Source: Bacillus salipaludis (lineage in GTDB: Bacteria > Bacillota > Bacilli > Bacillales_B > DSM-18226). Taken from it: a stretch of DNA of 64,000 bases. Where the stretch lies: NCBI RefSeq assembly GCF_004358205.1, contig NZ_SMYO01000008.1, positions 1-64,000 of the forward strand, read 5' to 3'. Below the pieces are notes generated by a model. The model ran no database searches, was not told the origin of the DNA, and was given only the letters and a program-made list of their open reading frames with translations. Shown here in pieces: positions 17,544-26,764 of this stretch (within the stretch, counting starts at the first letter, position 1; each line of letters starts with the position of its first letter). Made by a program: the position numbers and the translations under genes.

Positions 17544-18464
17544 ATGAATTTTTTTATTGTTGATGATACCGTTACTATTAGAGGAATGCTATCAAATATC
17601 ATTGAAGAGGAAGGCTTGGGGTCGATTGTAGGGGAAGCAGCGGACGGGGCTGAAGTGGATGCAGAGACTCTTTCTTTAAAAGATGTCGATATCCTAATGA
17701 TTGACCTGCTCATGCCTATCAGGGACGGAATTGAAACAGTCAGAGAAATTGCTCCCTCCTTTCAAGGGAAAATCATTATGATCTCTCAAGTCGAAACAAA
17801 GGATATGATTAGCGAAGCGTATTCTCTTGGAGTGGAGCATTATATCACAAAGCCGATTAATCGGCTTGAGGTGGTCAGTGTCCTTAAAAAAGTAAGTGAC
17901 TATCTGATGCTGGAAAAATCACTTCATCATATTCAAAAATCATTAAGCTTTTTAACGAAGCATAATACAAACAACCGCATTCTGGAGAACACACGTCCAA
18001 CTAAACAACCATCACTGATCTCCTCCGCCAAAAGTATCCTTCTTGAACTTGGGATTATTGGCAAGAGTGGTGAAAAGGATCTTTTGGATCTTTTAACGAT
18101 TTTACATCAATTAGACATGCAGGGTAATCGCGACCTCCCGCCTTTGAAAGAGTTGTATGAACAGGCAGCCAAAATTCGGCTCGGTTCAGCCGCTTCACCG
18201 CAGGAAATAACTAAGGAAGGTAAAGCCGTGGAACAACGGGTCCGCCGTACAATTCAACAGGTGCTAGAGCATCTTGCCTCACTGGGTTTAACGGATTATG
18301 CCAACCCAACCTTTGAGTACTTCTCATCCAAATTATTCGACTATACCCAAGTACGAATGAAAATGCTCGAACTCGAAGGAAAAAAACAATCCGCTGCCAC
18401 TACCCGAATTGATATCAGAAAATTTATCCATTCCATACTCATGGAAGCAAAAGTTAGGGGCTGA
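17544..18464 (+). CDS. glnL: GlnL-type response regulator
   Basis: 306 aa from ATG 17544, which follows AAAGGGGTGA; an in-frame GTG nine bases earlier lies inside the ribosome site. The receiver domain (residues 1-120) has the acidic pair (DD near residue 6), the phospho-acceptor Asp in DILMIDLLMP and the Lys in HYITKPINRLE. The C-terminal half (RVRRTIQQVLEHLASLGLTDYANPTFEYFSSKLFD) matches the YcbB/GlnL output domain. In B. subtilis, GlnKL activates glutaminase and a glutamine carrier. Here the divergent neighbour is gltT, so it probably controls glutamate uptake. Confidence 0.88.
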   Translation: MNFFIVDDTVTIRGMLSNIIEEEGLGSIVGEAADGAEVDAETLSLKDVDILMIDLLMPIRDGIETVREIAPSFQGKIIMISQVETKDMISEAYSLGVEHYITKPINRLEVVSVLKKVSDYLMLEKSLHHIQKSLSFLTKHNTNNRILENTRPTKQPSLISSAKSILLELGIIGKSGEKDLLDLLTILHQLDMQGNRDLPPLKELYEQAAKIRLGSAASPQEITKEGKAVEQRVRRTIQQVLEHLASLGLTDYANPTFEYFSSKLFDYTQVRMKMLELEGKKQSAATTRIDIRKFIHSILMEAKVRG

Positions 18465-18533
18465 CACGGTTCCATTTAAAAAAATACTTTAAACAAAGGC
18501 TTTGTTAAAGGAGAATGTTGATTTTTGAACAAC

Positions 18534-18681
18534 GTTGATTGGAGTGGAAGGCACGTAGACTCCTGTGGGATTACGGGACAGGGGAGACCCCACAGGAGTG
18601 AAGCGACGAGGAGGCTCCCCGGACCGCCCACGGAAAGCGAAGTGCCTGGAGCGGAAATCAACAACTATGTTTAACCGAGCC
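18534..18681 (+). repeat. Dispersed GC-rich inverted-repeat element, copy A
   Basis: An element of about 130-150 bp bounded by GTTGATT and AATCAAC. Nested inverted repeats include GGCAC/GTGCC and CTCCTGTGGG/CCCACAGGAG. It is clearly more GC-rich than its surroundings and codes for nothing convincing. Copy B is at 52304-52432 (opposite strand) and a diverged copy C at 63588-63721. Similar sequences are widespread in Bacillus genomes; I know no established name. Confidence 0.85.
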
Positions 18682-18687
18682 TAAACA

Positions 18688-18710
18688 AAAAGGGCCGAAA
18701 TGGCCCTTTT
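18688..18710. terminator. Terminator between glnL and efeU
   Basis: AAAAGGGCC (18688-18696) pairs with GGCCCTTTT (18702-18710) around a 5-nt loop, between convergent genes. It touches the efeU stop codon. Confidence 0.85.
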
Positions 18711-20466
18711 AAACATTTGCGGGTATTGATTTTCTAAAGAATTTTTTCTTTACCGCGTAGGTCATGAAGAAAATAATCACAAGCAAGCCGATTTGTGTTA
18801 AAGTCGTTTCCCACGTTGGGTAAAGTCCAATCCAGTCAACGTATGGAAGCTTATTAACTGTAGTGGTCGGAATCATATTTGATATTTGCAGGGCATGGAC
18901 GCTGATCCCAAGAATTTTAAATGCCAATACATAAATAAGGATGGTTGCCGCTTTAAAGAATAAACGGATTGGGATTTTCACACTGTATTTGATGATAAGG
19001 AACCCAACCACAGCTAAGATTACCACTGCCAGTAATACTCCGATGACGAGCTGCTGTAAGCTGATATAAGGAGTAATCCCCGCATAAAAAATAATCGTTT
19101 CTGCGCCTTCGCGAAAAACAGACAGAAAACTAATCATTGCGAAGGAAAGAAGGCTGCCTTTTGCAATTGCCTGTTCCATCTGTTGATTAATAAATTTATT
19201 CCAGTTTCCGATGCTTGATTTATTATGCAGCCAAGCTCCGATGGTTAACATCATTAACACGGCCACAATTCCGGTAATGCCTTCGATATATTCCCTACTT
19301 GAAGCAGCAGTTAGTTTTGAAAATAGAATGTTGATGAAAATAGCAAGAATTGCGCTCAGTAAAATACCTGCACCAACCCCTGCCCATATCCATTTCTGCT
19401 TTGAAGATTTCCCCATCCTTTTAAGAAATGCAAGCAATGTAGCAACAATTAATAATGCCTCCAAGCCCTCACGGAGTAATATTAATGCTGCATCCCATAA
19501 TGAATAATCGGTTTTGCTCAATAATGGAGCAAGTCTGGTATGTAAATCCTCAATGATTTCAGAAGCCTTTTGAGCGTTAACATTTTTTGAGTTTAGGATG
19601 CTGATCGCTGTTGGAACCTTTGTTTCGATATCATTATATAGCTTACTATCCCTTGTCTGAACATCCCCTTCGACCATTGGCCAAATTGTTAAAACTTCGT
19701 TCAGCTTACTGCTCGCATTTTGATAATCTTTTTGGGAAATTAGGTCTTCAGCCTTCGTTAATAGATTAGATAAATCTTGTAAACTATACGTTTCTTGAGA
19801 CTTTCCTGTGTTCTTTCCAGCGAGGAAGTTTTCAATTTCTTTCGTTAATTGATCTAATTGAAGCTGTGCCTTTTTTAAATCCGGCGGGTCCTGTGTGATC
19901 GCAATTCGGACGAGAGCCGTGTATTTTTCAATATTTCCATAGGAAGAAATACTTTCATCGTGAACGAAGGTTTCATTGGCAGTCCATTGGTTCATAAATG
20001 TTTGATATTGCAATTTCACCTTTGAGATATTCCCTTGTTCGCTGCTTTCCTTCATGGTGTCAATGATTGGAAGAAGGTTTTTAACCTGTTCTTTCCCCTT
20101 TTCTTTATCAACTGGGTTTTGTTCTTGATCATATTGCACAACTGCACTTGAAAGAGCAGAGAGACCTTTTGTAATGGCTTCATTATCCGCCTTCTCTTTA
20201 AGGAGACGATTGACATCATTTAGTTTTGTGTTAACTGTTTTTGCAAGTTTACTATCTTCTTTTTTAAGAGCATTCCACTCTTTTGAAAATTGTTCCATGT
20301 TTTTCGAAACAGTGACTTGATCCCCTTGTTTTGCTTTCATTAAGCTATCGCCAATTAGTACAAAAAGCTCATCATGATTTTCGGCTGCTGCTGCAGGCTG
20401 AATCATTAGGATGAGCATGAATAGGCTGATGAATAGGGCCAGTGATAATTTTATTTTCGTCTTCAT
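18709..20466 (-). CDS. efeU: EfeU/FTR1-type iron permease with long extracytoplasmic N-terminus
   Basis: 585 aa from ATG 20466, preceded by AAAGGAGAGAG. A signal peptide (LSLALFISLFMLILMIQPAAAA) is followed by about 300 residues of helical extracytoplasmic domain, then seven membrane helices. The iron-binding REGLE motif is in LLREGLEALLIVATL (about residue 338), and the second RExxE is in FREGAETIIFY. FTR1-type permeases import ferric iron. It is third in the efeO-efeB-efeU operon, 29 bp after efeB. Expression is expected to be low in iron, via the Fur boxes upstream of efeO. Confidence 0.92.
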   Translation of the reverse strand: MKTKIKLSLALFISLFMLILMIQPAAAAENHDELFVLIGDSLMKAKQGDQVTVSKNMEQFSKEWNALKKEDSKLAKTVNTKLNDVNRLLKEKADNEAITKGLSALSSAVVQYDQEQNPVDKEKGKEQVKNLLPIIDTMKESSEQGNISKVKLQYQTFMNQWTANETFVHDESISSYGNIEKYTALVRIAITQDPPDLKKAQLQLDQLTKEIENFLAGKNTGKSQETYSLQDLSNLLTKAEDLISQKDYQNASSKLNEVLTIWPMVEGDVQTRDSKLYNDIETKVPTAISILNSKNVNAQKASEIIEDLHTRLAPLLSKTDYSLWDAALILLREGLEALLIVATLLAFLKRMGKSSKQKWIWAGVGAGILLSAILAIFINILFSKLTAASSREYIEGITGIVAVLMMLTIGAWLHNKSSIGNWNKFINQQMEQAIAKGSLLSFAMISFLSVFREGAETIIFYAGITPYISLQQLVIGVLLAVVILAVVGFLIIKYSVKIPIRLFFKAATILIYVLAFKILGISVHALQISNMIPTTTVNKLPYVDWIGLYPTWETTLTQIGLLVIIFFMTYAVKKKFFRKSIPANV

Positions 20467-20495
20467 TCTTTCTCTCTCCTTTAAAGAGGAAAACA

Positions 20496-21788
20496 TTAGC
20501 TAAATAATGTTTCCCCTATGAAACCACCTTGTTTGCATCCTGGTAAACAAGCAAAAATCGCACTTCCGCGGTGGGAAGTATATTCATTTAACTTATCCAT
20601 TTTTGCCAGCCGATGCTGAATCGGGATAAATTGTTTGCTCGGTTTTCGCTGAAAACATAGAAACAACAATCCTGCATCAAAGCTCCCGGTTTTTACATCC
20701 ATTCCATTTGAATAAGAATAAGCCCGGCGCAGGATCTTTTGCGTTCCATCCCCGTGCGAAAGTCTTGTATGTGAATTAACAGGAATAAAGTCTTTACCAT
20801 ATTCATCTTTATGATTGAAATCAAGCTTGTCGAATTCATTCTTTTGCCCGAGCGGTGCTCCGCTAATTCGATAACGTCCAAATGTATTTTCTTGTTCCTT
20901 TAATGTCGTGCGGTCCCATACCTCAATAAACATTTGGATCTTTCGGACGACAAGATAACTTCCATTAGCAAGCCAATTGGGGCCATCTCCTGGCTGTACC
21001 CAAACTTGCTCATTCATCTGTTTTTCATCGTTTACATCTGGATTGGCAGTCCCATCTTTGAAACCAAACAAGTTTCTTGGAGTTCCTTCCCTTGGATCAG
21101 CCTGTGCCGTACGTTGAAATCCTGATTGAGCCCAACGCAGAATCGCTTTCCCCCTGGCAATGCGGACGAGGTTTCGAACGGCATGAAAAGCGACTTGTAA
21201 ATCATCAGCGCAAGCTTGAATACAAAGGTCTCCGCCGGTCCACTCCTCTTCTAATGCATCAAGTGGAAATTTAGGAAGATCCACTAATTCCTTTGGCTGC
21301 TTATGTTGTAGCCCAAAACGGTCTCGTTGGTCTTTTTTAAATAACGTCGGACCGACACCAAAAGTAATTGTTAACTTGGATGGCGATAATCCTGCTGCCT
21401 CCCCAGTGTCCTTTGGCGGAAGAAATTCATTACTGGTCAGCTCCCCGACCGACTTCCCTTCCGTCATTAAAGCAGCTGCCTTTGTCCAGTCCTTAAAAAG
21501 TCTAATTAAATCTTGTTTATTCGTTGTCGTTACATCTAAAGCGGCAAAATACACATGATTCTGTGTTTTTGTTGTAATTCCTTGTTGGTGTTTTCCATAT
21601 AACGGGATGCTCTCACCAGAGTCTATTTGTTTTGCCTTGCTCTCCGTTATAGAGAGCAGGCCGCCTAAACCGGAAGCACCGACAAGTACCCCTACACCGC
21701 CAATTCCGGCAGTTTTGAGGATATCTCTTCGCGAGAATGTTTTTGCTATTTTAGTAGATTCATTGTTGATATTTGGGTTCGTTGACAA
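20496..21788 (-). CDS. efeB: Dye-decolorizing-type heme peroxidase EfeB, Tat-exported
   Basis: 430 aa. It starts at TTG immediately after the efeO stop codon; the GGAGG ribosome site lies inside the end of efeO, implying coupled translation. A twin-arginine signal is visible (SRRDILKTAGIGGVGVLVGAS). The DyP signature FGFKDGTANPD carries the distal catalytic Asp. In the EfeUOB system the peroxidase oxidises ferrous iron or acts on heme outside the cell to feed EfeU. Confidence 0.92.
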   Translation of the reverse strand: MSTNPNINNESTKIAKTFSRRDILKTAGIGGVGVLVGASGLGGLLSITESKAKQIDSGESIPLYGKHQQGITTKTQNHVYFAALDVTTTNKQDLIRLFKDWTKAAALMTEGKSVGELTSNEFLPPKDTGEAAGLSPSKLTITFGVGPTLFKKDQRDRFGLQHKQPKELVDLPKFPLDALEEEWTGGDLCIQACADDLQVAFHAVRNLVRIARGKAILRWAQSGFQRTAQADPREGTPRNLFGFKDGTANPDVNDEKQMNEQVWVQPGDGPNWLANGSYLVVRKIQMFIEVWDRTTLKEQENTFGRYRISGAPLGQKNEFDKLDFNHKDEYGKDFIPVNSHTRLSHGDGTQKILRRAYSYSNGMDVKTGSFDAGLLFLCFQRKPSKQFIPIQHRLAKMDKLNEYTSHRGSAIFACLPGCKQGGFIGETLFS

Positions 21789-22634
21789 TTAAGACGCCTC
21801 CGTTACCATTCCTATTTGAGATAGTGGTTCTGCTAATGCATCAATCGCCTGACTTAATTCTTTTACTTGTTCTTTAGACAGTTCGGTATATAACTGGTAT
21901 CCGTCACCTTTTTTGTATTGATTTAAAAGGCTGTACATTTCATCAAAACGGGTTTGAATTTCTTTTGCCACATCGGCATCTTTATCATGTAAAGCTGGCT
22001 TTAAAAGTTTGTAAATCTCCTCTGCTCCCTGTACGTTCGCCACAAAGTCATACAAATCAGTATGTGAATAGCGGTCTTCTTCTCCTGTTACCTTGGAGGT
22101 TGAAACCTCATTCAAAAGGTCCACTGCTCCGGTAATTAATAGGTCAGGAGTAACCTCTACTGTTTCTACCTTAGCACGGAGCAAATTAACGTCCTTCATT
22201 AATTGATCAGCATATTTTTCATAGCCCTTGGTAGTCTTATCAACCCAAAGTCCTTTTTCGATTCGGTGGTACCCGCCCCACTCTCCTTCAGGAACATCGC
22301 CTTCACGAGCATCGATTTTAGGATCAAGATCACCAAACACTTCGGCAATTGGTTCTGCTCTTTCATAGTACATACGGGCTGGACCGTAAAGCTCTTTCGC
22401 TTTTTCAAGATCTCCGTTTTTCACTGCCGTTGTAAAAGCGTCTGTTGCCTTAACGAATTCCTCGATTTCGCCAACAGCATACTCACGATATGTATTCGTA
22501 ACACCATCAAGATTAGCCGCACTGCTTTTTGGTTCTTTTACTTTTGCAGGTGCAGAGCTTTTTTCTGTATTGGAACATCCGAATAGTAGACTGCTAGATA
22601 ATAAAATAACGCCTGATACCTTATATAAATTCAT
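21789..22634 (-). CDS. efeO: EfeO iron-uptake lipoprotein (M75 domain)
   Basis: 281 aa from ATG 22634, 16 codons inside a longer frame. This start gives a clean lipoprotein signal (VSGVILLSSSLLFGCSNTEK) with the lipobox Cys. The M75/imelysin-like domain carries HxxE in GGYHRIEKGLW, the metal-binding motif of EfeO/EfeM proteins. It lacks the N-terminal cupredoxin domain of the E. coli protein. It is first gene of the operon, with two Fur boxes directly upstream. Confidence 0.9.
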   Translation of the reverse strand: MNLYKVSGVILLSSSLLFGCSNTEKSSAPAKVKEPKSSAANLDGVTNTYREYAVGEIEEFVKATDAFTTAVKNGDLEKAKELYGPARMYYERAEPIAEVFGDLDPKIDAREGDVPEGEWGGYHRIEKGLWVDKTTKGYEKYADQLMKDVNLLRAKVETVEVTPDLLITGAVDLLNEVSTSKVTGEEDRYSHTDLYDFVANVQGAEEIYKLLKPALHDKDADVAKEIQTRFDEMYSLLNQYKKGDGYQLYTELSKEQVKELSQAIDALAEPLSQIGMVTEAS

Positions 22635-22666
22635 TCTATAAAATCCCCCGAATTTAAGATTAATAA

Positions 22667-22681
22667 TGATAATCATTTTCA
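22667..22681 (-). promoter_or_regulatory. Fur box 1 of efeOBU
   Basis: TGATAATCATTTTCA, a near-perfect 7-1-7 Fur element inside a longer AATGATAATCATTTTCATT stretch, 33-47 bp before the efeO start. Confidence 0.85.
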
Positions 22682-22703
22682 TTATTATTATTTTAACAGT
22701 TAT

Positions 22704-22718
22704 TGAGAATAATTATCA
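22704..22718 (-). promoter_or_regulatory. Fur box 2 of efeOBU
   Basis: TGAGAATAATTATCA, a 7-1-7 match differing little from consensus, 22 bp upstream of box 1. A TTGATA/TAAAAT promoter with an 18-bp spacer overlaps it on the minus strand. Confidence 0.75.
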
Positions 22719-22821
22719 ATAGTTTTTTCAATATAACCAATGGAAAAATGTTGTTTTTGATTTTTCTTTACCTTTTTTATGCACGGCCTACTTCAAATGG
22801 CGGGTTATGAAACGCTCTTTC

Positions 22822-23029
22822 TTTTACCTTTTTCATTTTAAAACTCATCCTTCGGGCAATGGAACGCCTTTGCTTTTACCTTTTTCATTTTAAAACTCAT
22901 CCTCCAGGCAATGGAACGCCTTTGCTTTTACCTTTTTCATTTTAAAACTCATCCTCCAGGCAATGGAACGCCTTTGCTTTTACCTTTTTCAGCAAAAGCG
23001 TACTCCTTCGGTCAATGAAAGCCTCGAAT
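22822..23029. repeat. Tandem array, 52-bp unit, three near-identical copies with degenerate flanks
   Basis: The gene-free stretch 22635-23092 contains the Fur-box promoter, this array and the liaR terminator. TTTTACC recurs at 22822, 22874, 22926 and 22978, exactly 52 bp each time. The unit carries CATTTTAAAACTCATCC and GGCAATGGAACGCC. Degenerate partial units precede (about 22790) and follow. Confidence 0.9.
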
Positions 23030-23042
23030 CCCTTAAAAACCA

Positions 23043-23080
23043 ACAAAAAAAAGACCTTCCAAGGACACCCTGGAAGGCAG
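23043..23080 (-). terminator. Terminator of the lia operon
   Basis: On the minus strand, CCTTCCAGGG pairs with CCTTGGAAGG (one G-U) followed by a run of Ts, 13 bp after the liaR stop. Confidence 0.85.
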
Positions 23081-23092
23081 TTTTAATATCAA

Positions 23093-23725
23093 TCATTTCG
23101 TTAACGAATGTTTAAACGCGTAAATAACCGCTTGGGTGCGGTCCTGAACACGTAACTTGCTTAGAATATTACTAACATGAGTTTTCACCGTTTTTAAGGC
23201 AATAAATAATTCATCCGCAATATCCTGATTAGTTTTCCCTTCGGCCATTAACAGCAGAATCTCGAGCTCGCGGCTTGTCAGTTCTTCATGAGGTAAATGC
23301 TGATTTTTCTGGCGCATTTTGACCATCATTTTTCCAGTTACCTCAGGCTCAAGGACCGATTGACCATGATATGTAGCTCGAACAGCATCCGCAATTTCGC
23401 TGGCCTTAGAGGTCTTAAGCATATAGCTAGTTGCCCCAGCCTCCAGCGCAGGATACACCTTTTCATCATCTAAAAAGCTTGTAACAATAATAACCTTTGC
23501 TTCCGGCCATTGTTCGATAATCTGTTTGGTTGCCTCAATTCCGTCCATTTCCTTCATCACAAGATCCATTAAAATGATATCGGGCCGAAGTTCCAGTGCA
23601 AGCTCAACTCCCCTTTTCCCATTGTCTGCTTCCCCAACTACATCTATATCAGGCTGTGCAGATAAATAAGCGGAAACACCGATTCTTACCATTTCATGGT
23701 CATCTACAAATAATACTCTAATCAC
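23093..23725 (-). CDS. liaR: Response regulator LiaR
   Basis: 210 aa from GTG 23725, giving [14 protein letters not shown], the standard LiaR/VraR start; GGGGATGG precedes it. An ATG five codons earlier is less well placed. The receiver domain has the phospho-Asp in DIILMDLVM; the C-terminal NarL/LuxR helix-turn-helix is [20 protein letters not shown] to [14 protein letters not shown]. It activates liaIH in response to cell-envelope stress. It overlaps the liaS stop by 8 bp, so translation is coupled. Confidence 0.93.
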   Translation of the reverse strand: MIRVLFVDDHEMVRIGVSAYLSAQPDIDVVGEADNGKRGVELALELRPDIILMDLVMKEMDGIEATKQIIEQWPEAKVIIVTSFLDDEKVYPALEAGATSYMLKTSKASEIADAVRATYHGQSVLEPEVTGKMMVKMRQKNQHLPHEELTSRELEILLLMAEGKTNQDIADELFIALKTVKTHVSNILSKLRVQDRTQAVIYAFKHSLTK

Positions 23726-24770
23726 TTGTACCATCCCCATTCCTCACCACTGGAACCTTCACTTCCAGGCGGGTCCCTTTATTTTTCATACTTATCACCT
23801 TTAGTGTCCCGCCCACTTCAAGGGCGCGTTCATGCATATTCTGCATCCCATAAGATCCTGCTTTTGTTTCATCATCGACCTCAAAACCAATCCCATCATC
23901 GACCACCCTCATAATAACAAGGTCATCCCGCTTGATGAGCAGTACGTCAAGTTTCCCGGCTTTTGCATGGCGAAGTGTGTTGGATACCGACTCTTGTAAA
24001 ATCCTAAATAGATGGTCCTCCACTCCTTTATCAAGCGGAAAGGCTTCAACCTTCCATTTAATATCCATCGTTACCTTCATGGATAATTCAAGTAATAGTT
24101 CTTCAATCCCTTCTTGCAAGGATTTGTTCTTTAAGGCAACAGGCCGTAAATGAAGCAGAAGTGCCCTCATTTCTAATTGGGACTGATGAATCATTTCCTC
24201 AACCATTTTCAGCTGCTTCGCTTCCCGGTTATCTTCCGAAAACTGTTTCGTTTCATTTATCGCAGACATCATCATCGAAGCAGCAAATAACTGCTGACTG
24301 ACAGAATCATGCAATTCCCTTGCTAGACGATTTCGTTCCTGCTCGATAATCTCCTGTATCCTTGATTCCTGGTCCTCCACCTTTTCCGTTGCCAACCGCT
24401 GCGACAGCTTAGCCTGCTCTGACATTTGTTTGCCGATTTTCTCAATTCTACTTGCAATCGTTTGTACTTCTGTAATCGAAGGTTTTATTTTAATCTCGGC
24501 CTGCCGTCCTTCTTCTAGTTGATGTAGAGAATGATCAACGGATAGAAGCTGTCTCCTCCAGAAAAATCCAGAAACGGCACCAATCAGGACTCCTAAAGCA
24601 ATACTAAAAACCGGTATAAAAATCACAATCGGAATATCCATAAAGTGCCGATCCCATAGCTCCGACCAGTTAGATAACGGGAAAACATTAATGAACACAG
24701 CCGAAACAATAATGGCGGTCAAAAAGGAAAAGCAGACACTCCAGACAATTTGACGTTGTGCTGTACTCAT
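23718..24770 (-). CDS. liaS: Sensor histidine kinase LiaS
   Basis: 350 aa. Two N-terminal membrane helices flank a very short extracytoplasmic loop, the intramembrane-sensing layout of LiaS/VraS. A HAMP-like linker is followed by the HisKA_3 H-box [17 protein letters not shown] and an HATPase domain ([21 protein letters not shown]). Its ATG overlaps the liaF stop (ATGA). LiaF holds LiaS inactive until envelope stress. Confidence 0.93.
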   Translation of the reverse strand: MSTAQRQIVWSVCFSFLTAIIVSAVFINVFPLSNWSELWDRHFMDIPIVIFIPVFSIALGVLIGAVSGFFWRRQLLSVDHSLHQLEEGRQAEIKIKPSITEVQTIASRIEKIGKQMSEQAKLSQRLATEKVEDQESRIQEIIEQERNRLARELHDSVSQQLFAASMMMSAINETKQFSEDNREAKQLKMVEEMIHQSQLEMRALLLHLRPVALKNKSLQEGIEELLLELSMKVTMDIKWKVEAFPLDKGVEDHLFRILQESVSNTLRHAKAGKLDVLLIKRDDLVIMRVVDDGIGFEVDDETKAGSYGMQNMHERALEVGGTLKVISMKNKGTRLEVKVPVVRNGDGTSD

Positions 24771-25501
24771 ATCCGGCTCACCTCTAAATTCCCAACCACA
24801 AGCGAGGTAAAGATTTTTACCTTTTGCTCAGCCGTTTCATAGCCTGGTGTTTTTAAATGAATCACCTGGTTAAATACTTTTGGCTCGTGGTGATCAAAAA
24901 TATTAGTGGAACCCGCCATACAAGAATGGTGGATGCTTACTTCGATTTCATATGGAACAAGGATTTGCATGTTTCCGATTATATTCCGGATAAAAATAAC
25001 GGTTTCCCCTTTTGGAAGCATGGTATAGCTAAGATCAATAACGGTATCGCCTATTCCAGCCTGGATATTGATATCCTCCCACTCGTATACACCTTGAGGG
25101 GTTTTTTGCTGTCCCAAAAAGATATTTTCAAAGAGCGGCTTACTCTTGTACATTGTTTCTTCAAACGGGTCCTGCTTTGGTTCGGCAACTTCCAATTGTA
25201 TTTTCTTTGGATTTTTTTTTGAAGTAATAAATTGAATAAAAAAGTGCAGTAAAATTGCTAATAATAAAAATTTGAAGGTCATCATATTGATGATGCTAAT
25301 AATAAAGAAAAAAACACCGGCAATGAAAAGCACTCTCCCACGCTTTTTCCCAGCTTTTTTGCGGCCTAAATACATCAATCCACAGGAGAAAATAAGAGAG
25401 AAAATAAGCCCTCTATTAAAAAATAAAATCTCAAGCCCGAGGACGAGGGCACCAATTATAGCCAGCCAGCCAATATAATCATTTTTCGTATTTTTAAACA
25501 T
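24767..25501 (-). CDS. liaF: LiaF, inhibitor of the LiaRS system
   Basis: 244 aa from ATG 25501, chosen because of GGGGAGGGTGA just upstream. Four N-terminal membrane segments are followed by a cytoplasmic beta-helix-like domain (GVYEWEDINIQAGIGDTVIDLSYTMLPKGE and VGNLEVSRI), as in LiaF. It keeps LiaS off in unstressed cells. No liaG homolog lies between liaH and liaF, unlike B. subtilis liaIHGFSR. Confidence 0.9.
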   Translation of the reverse strand: MFKNTKNDYIGWLAIIGALVLGLEILFFNRGLIFSLIFSCGLMYLGRKKAGKKRGRVLFIAGVFFFIISIINMMTFKFLLLAILLHFFIQFITSKKNPKKIQLEVAEPKQDPFEETMYKSKPLFENIFLGQQKTPQGVYEWEDINIQAGIGDTVIDLSYTMLPKGETVIFIRNIIGNMQILVPYEIEVSIHHSCMAGSTNIFDHHEPKVFNQVIHLKTPGYETAEQKVKIFTSLVVGNLEVSRI

Positions 25502-25561
25502 TGGCTCACCCTCCCCTAGTATAAAATTCATGACCCTTTTACGGAAATTCTTGATATGGTC

Positions 25562-25589
25562 AAAAGGCGTAGAGATCCTACGCCCTTTT
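25562..25589 (-). terminator. Internal terminator between liaH and liaF
   Basis: GGCGTAG (25566-25572) and CTACGCC (25578-25584), flanked by AAAA/TTTT. It would give abundant liaIH and low read-through into liaFSR, as known for the B. subtilis operon. Confidence 0.8.
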
Positions 25590-25606
25590 AGAATACCATG
25601 ATTTGG

Positions 25607-26254
25607 TTATAATGTGGACTTGCTTTCTTCAACTTTCATTTCTTTTTCCAATTGGGCAATTCTCGCATCAATCGTGCTGCGATAAAAGGATTGATTCACC
25701 TGATTTTCTAAACGGTCCAAATAGTTCTCAATCTCTTTGAAACGGGAATAAGATTTTTCAGAGTTAGGATTTGTGTCCAGTACAAGGTTCATCCGATGAT
25801 TCGCACGAGTCATATTTTCCCGCCCCATTAATTCCATCCGGCGAATTTGCATATCTTTTAACTTATGGTTCATTTCTTGATATTTTCTTTCTAATTCTTC
25901 GAGTTGCCCTTTGATTTGCTCAAGAGACTGACTTAACCGTCCAGCACGTTCTGCATATTGCTGATGTTCAGCTGCTGCAAATTGATAAAGTTCCATTTCT
26001 CCTGCCTGTGAAGCAATCTCCGCTTGACGCTTTCTTTTTTCAGCCAGCTCCACCGCTTGAACATGTTCCTTTGTAAATTCCTCTTTGAGGGTGTATTGAC
26101 GTTCAAGGAGCTTACGAACCTTTTCCGTTTCCTGTTCACATTGTCGCAGATATTGATTAAGCAGCATAATTGGATTTTTCTTTTCCTTATGATCCAGGGC
26201 TTCATGTAAATCAGCAGCGATTGTGTTTTTAATTCTTGTAAATAAGTTTGTCAT
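25607..26254 (-). CDS. liaH: LiaH, PspA/IM30-family phage-shock protein
   Basis: 215 aa, almost entirely predicted coiled coil with heptads of Glu, Gln, Lys and Leu (residues 30-160), starting MTNLFTRIKNTIAADLHEAL as in PspA/LiaH. It oligomerises into large rings that support the membrane during envelope stress. The ribosome site GGAGAG lies 6 bp upstream. It is 21 bp after liaI and followed by an internal terminator. Confidence 0.93.
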   Translation of the reverse strand: MTNLFTRIKNTIAADLHEALDHKEKKNPIMLLNQYLRQCEQETEKVRKLLERQYTLKEEFTKEHVQAVELAEKRKRQAEIASQAGEMELYQFAAAEHQQYAERAGRLSQSLEQIKGQLEELERKYQEMNHKLKDMQIRRMELMGRENMTRANHRMNLVLDTNPNSEKSYSRFKEIENYLDRLENQVNQSFYRSTIDARIAQLEKEMKVEESKSTL

Positions 26255-26275
26255 TTTGCATCTCTCCTCATAGGT

Positions 26276-26626
26276 TTAATAATGTTTTAAGTCGTTCCAT
26301 TGTTTTTCGAAATTGGCAAACGGATCATTGGAGTCCTTTTTCATTTTTGTCTGTTTGTTCTCGTTCCATTTTTTATAAACAAGATAGAGCACATAGGCAG
26401 CACCGACACCGATTATCGCCGGTGCATTATGAATAGATGCCACAAGGACGATGAATCCTAAAATACCAAGGCCGATTTTGGCACCTGTTGACTCACTCTT
26501 TAGAAACTGTTTGAAGATGAAATATAGGATCACCAGACTGAGAAGTAAACCAATCATCGGACCGATGGTTGAGAGCAGGATGATAGCTGCAATCCCTCCC
26601 GCTACTAGTAAACCGAATTTTTTCAT
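26276..26626 (-). CDS. liaI: LiaI, small membrane anchor for LiaH
   Basis: 116 aa. Three or four hydrophobic helices precede a charged cytoplasmic tail ending DPFANFEKQWNDLKHY, which resembles LiaI. LiaI recruits LiaH to the membrane. First gene of the operon, with a GGAGG ribosome site. A short dyad GTCCTAAGAC at 26714-26723, about 90 bp upstream, is a possible LiaR-binding site, but I cannot check it against a consensus. Confidence 0.85.
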   Translation of the reverse strand: MKKFGLLVAGGIAAIILLSTIGPMIGLLLSLVILYFIFKQFLKSESTGAKIGLGILGFIVLVASIHNAPAIIGVGAAYVLYLVYKKWNENKQTKMKKDSNDPFANFEKQWNDLKHY

Positions 26627-26725
26627 TTCGTTTTCCTCCTTTCGTTATCTTGATATCATCTTACCTTTTTTCTTTTAATTCCATAATTGCTCCAGAGCTT
26701 GATTTTCATCTCGGTCCTAAGACGT

Positions 26726-26762
26726 AGAAAGGGTCAGCCCCATGGAAGGACTGACCCTTTCT
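26726..26762 (-). terminator. Terminator of the CAP/LysM gene
   Basis: AGAAAGGGTCAG (26726-26737) pairs with CTGACCCTTTCT (26751-26762). It insulates the lia promoter from the upstream gene. Confidence 0.85.
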
Positions 26763-26764
26763 AG

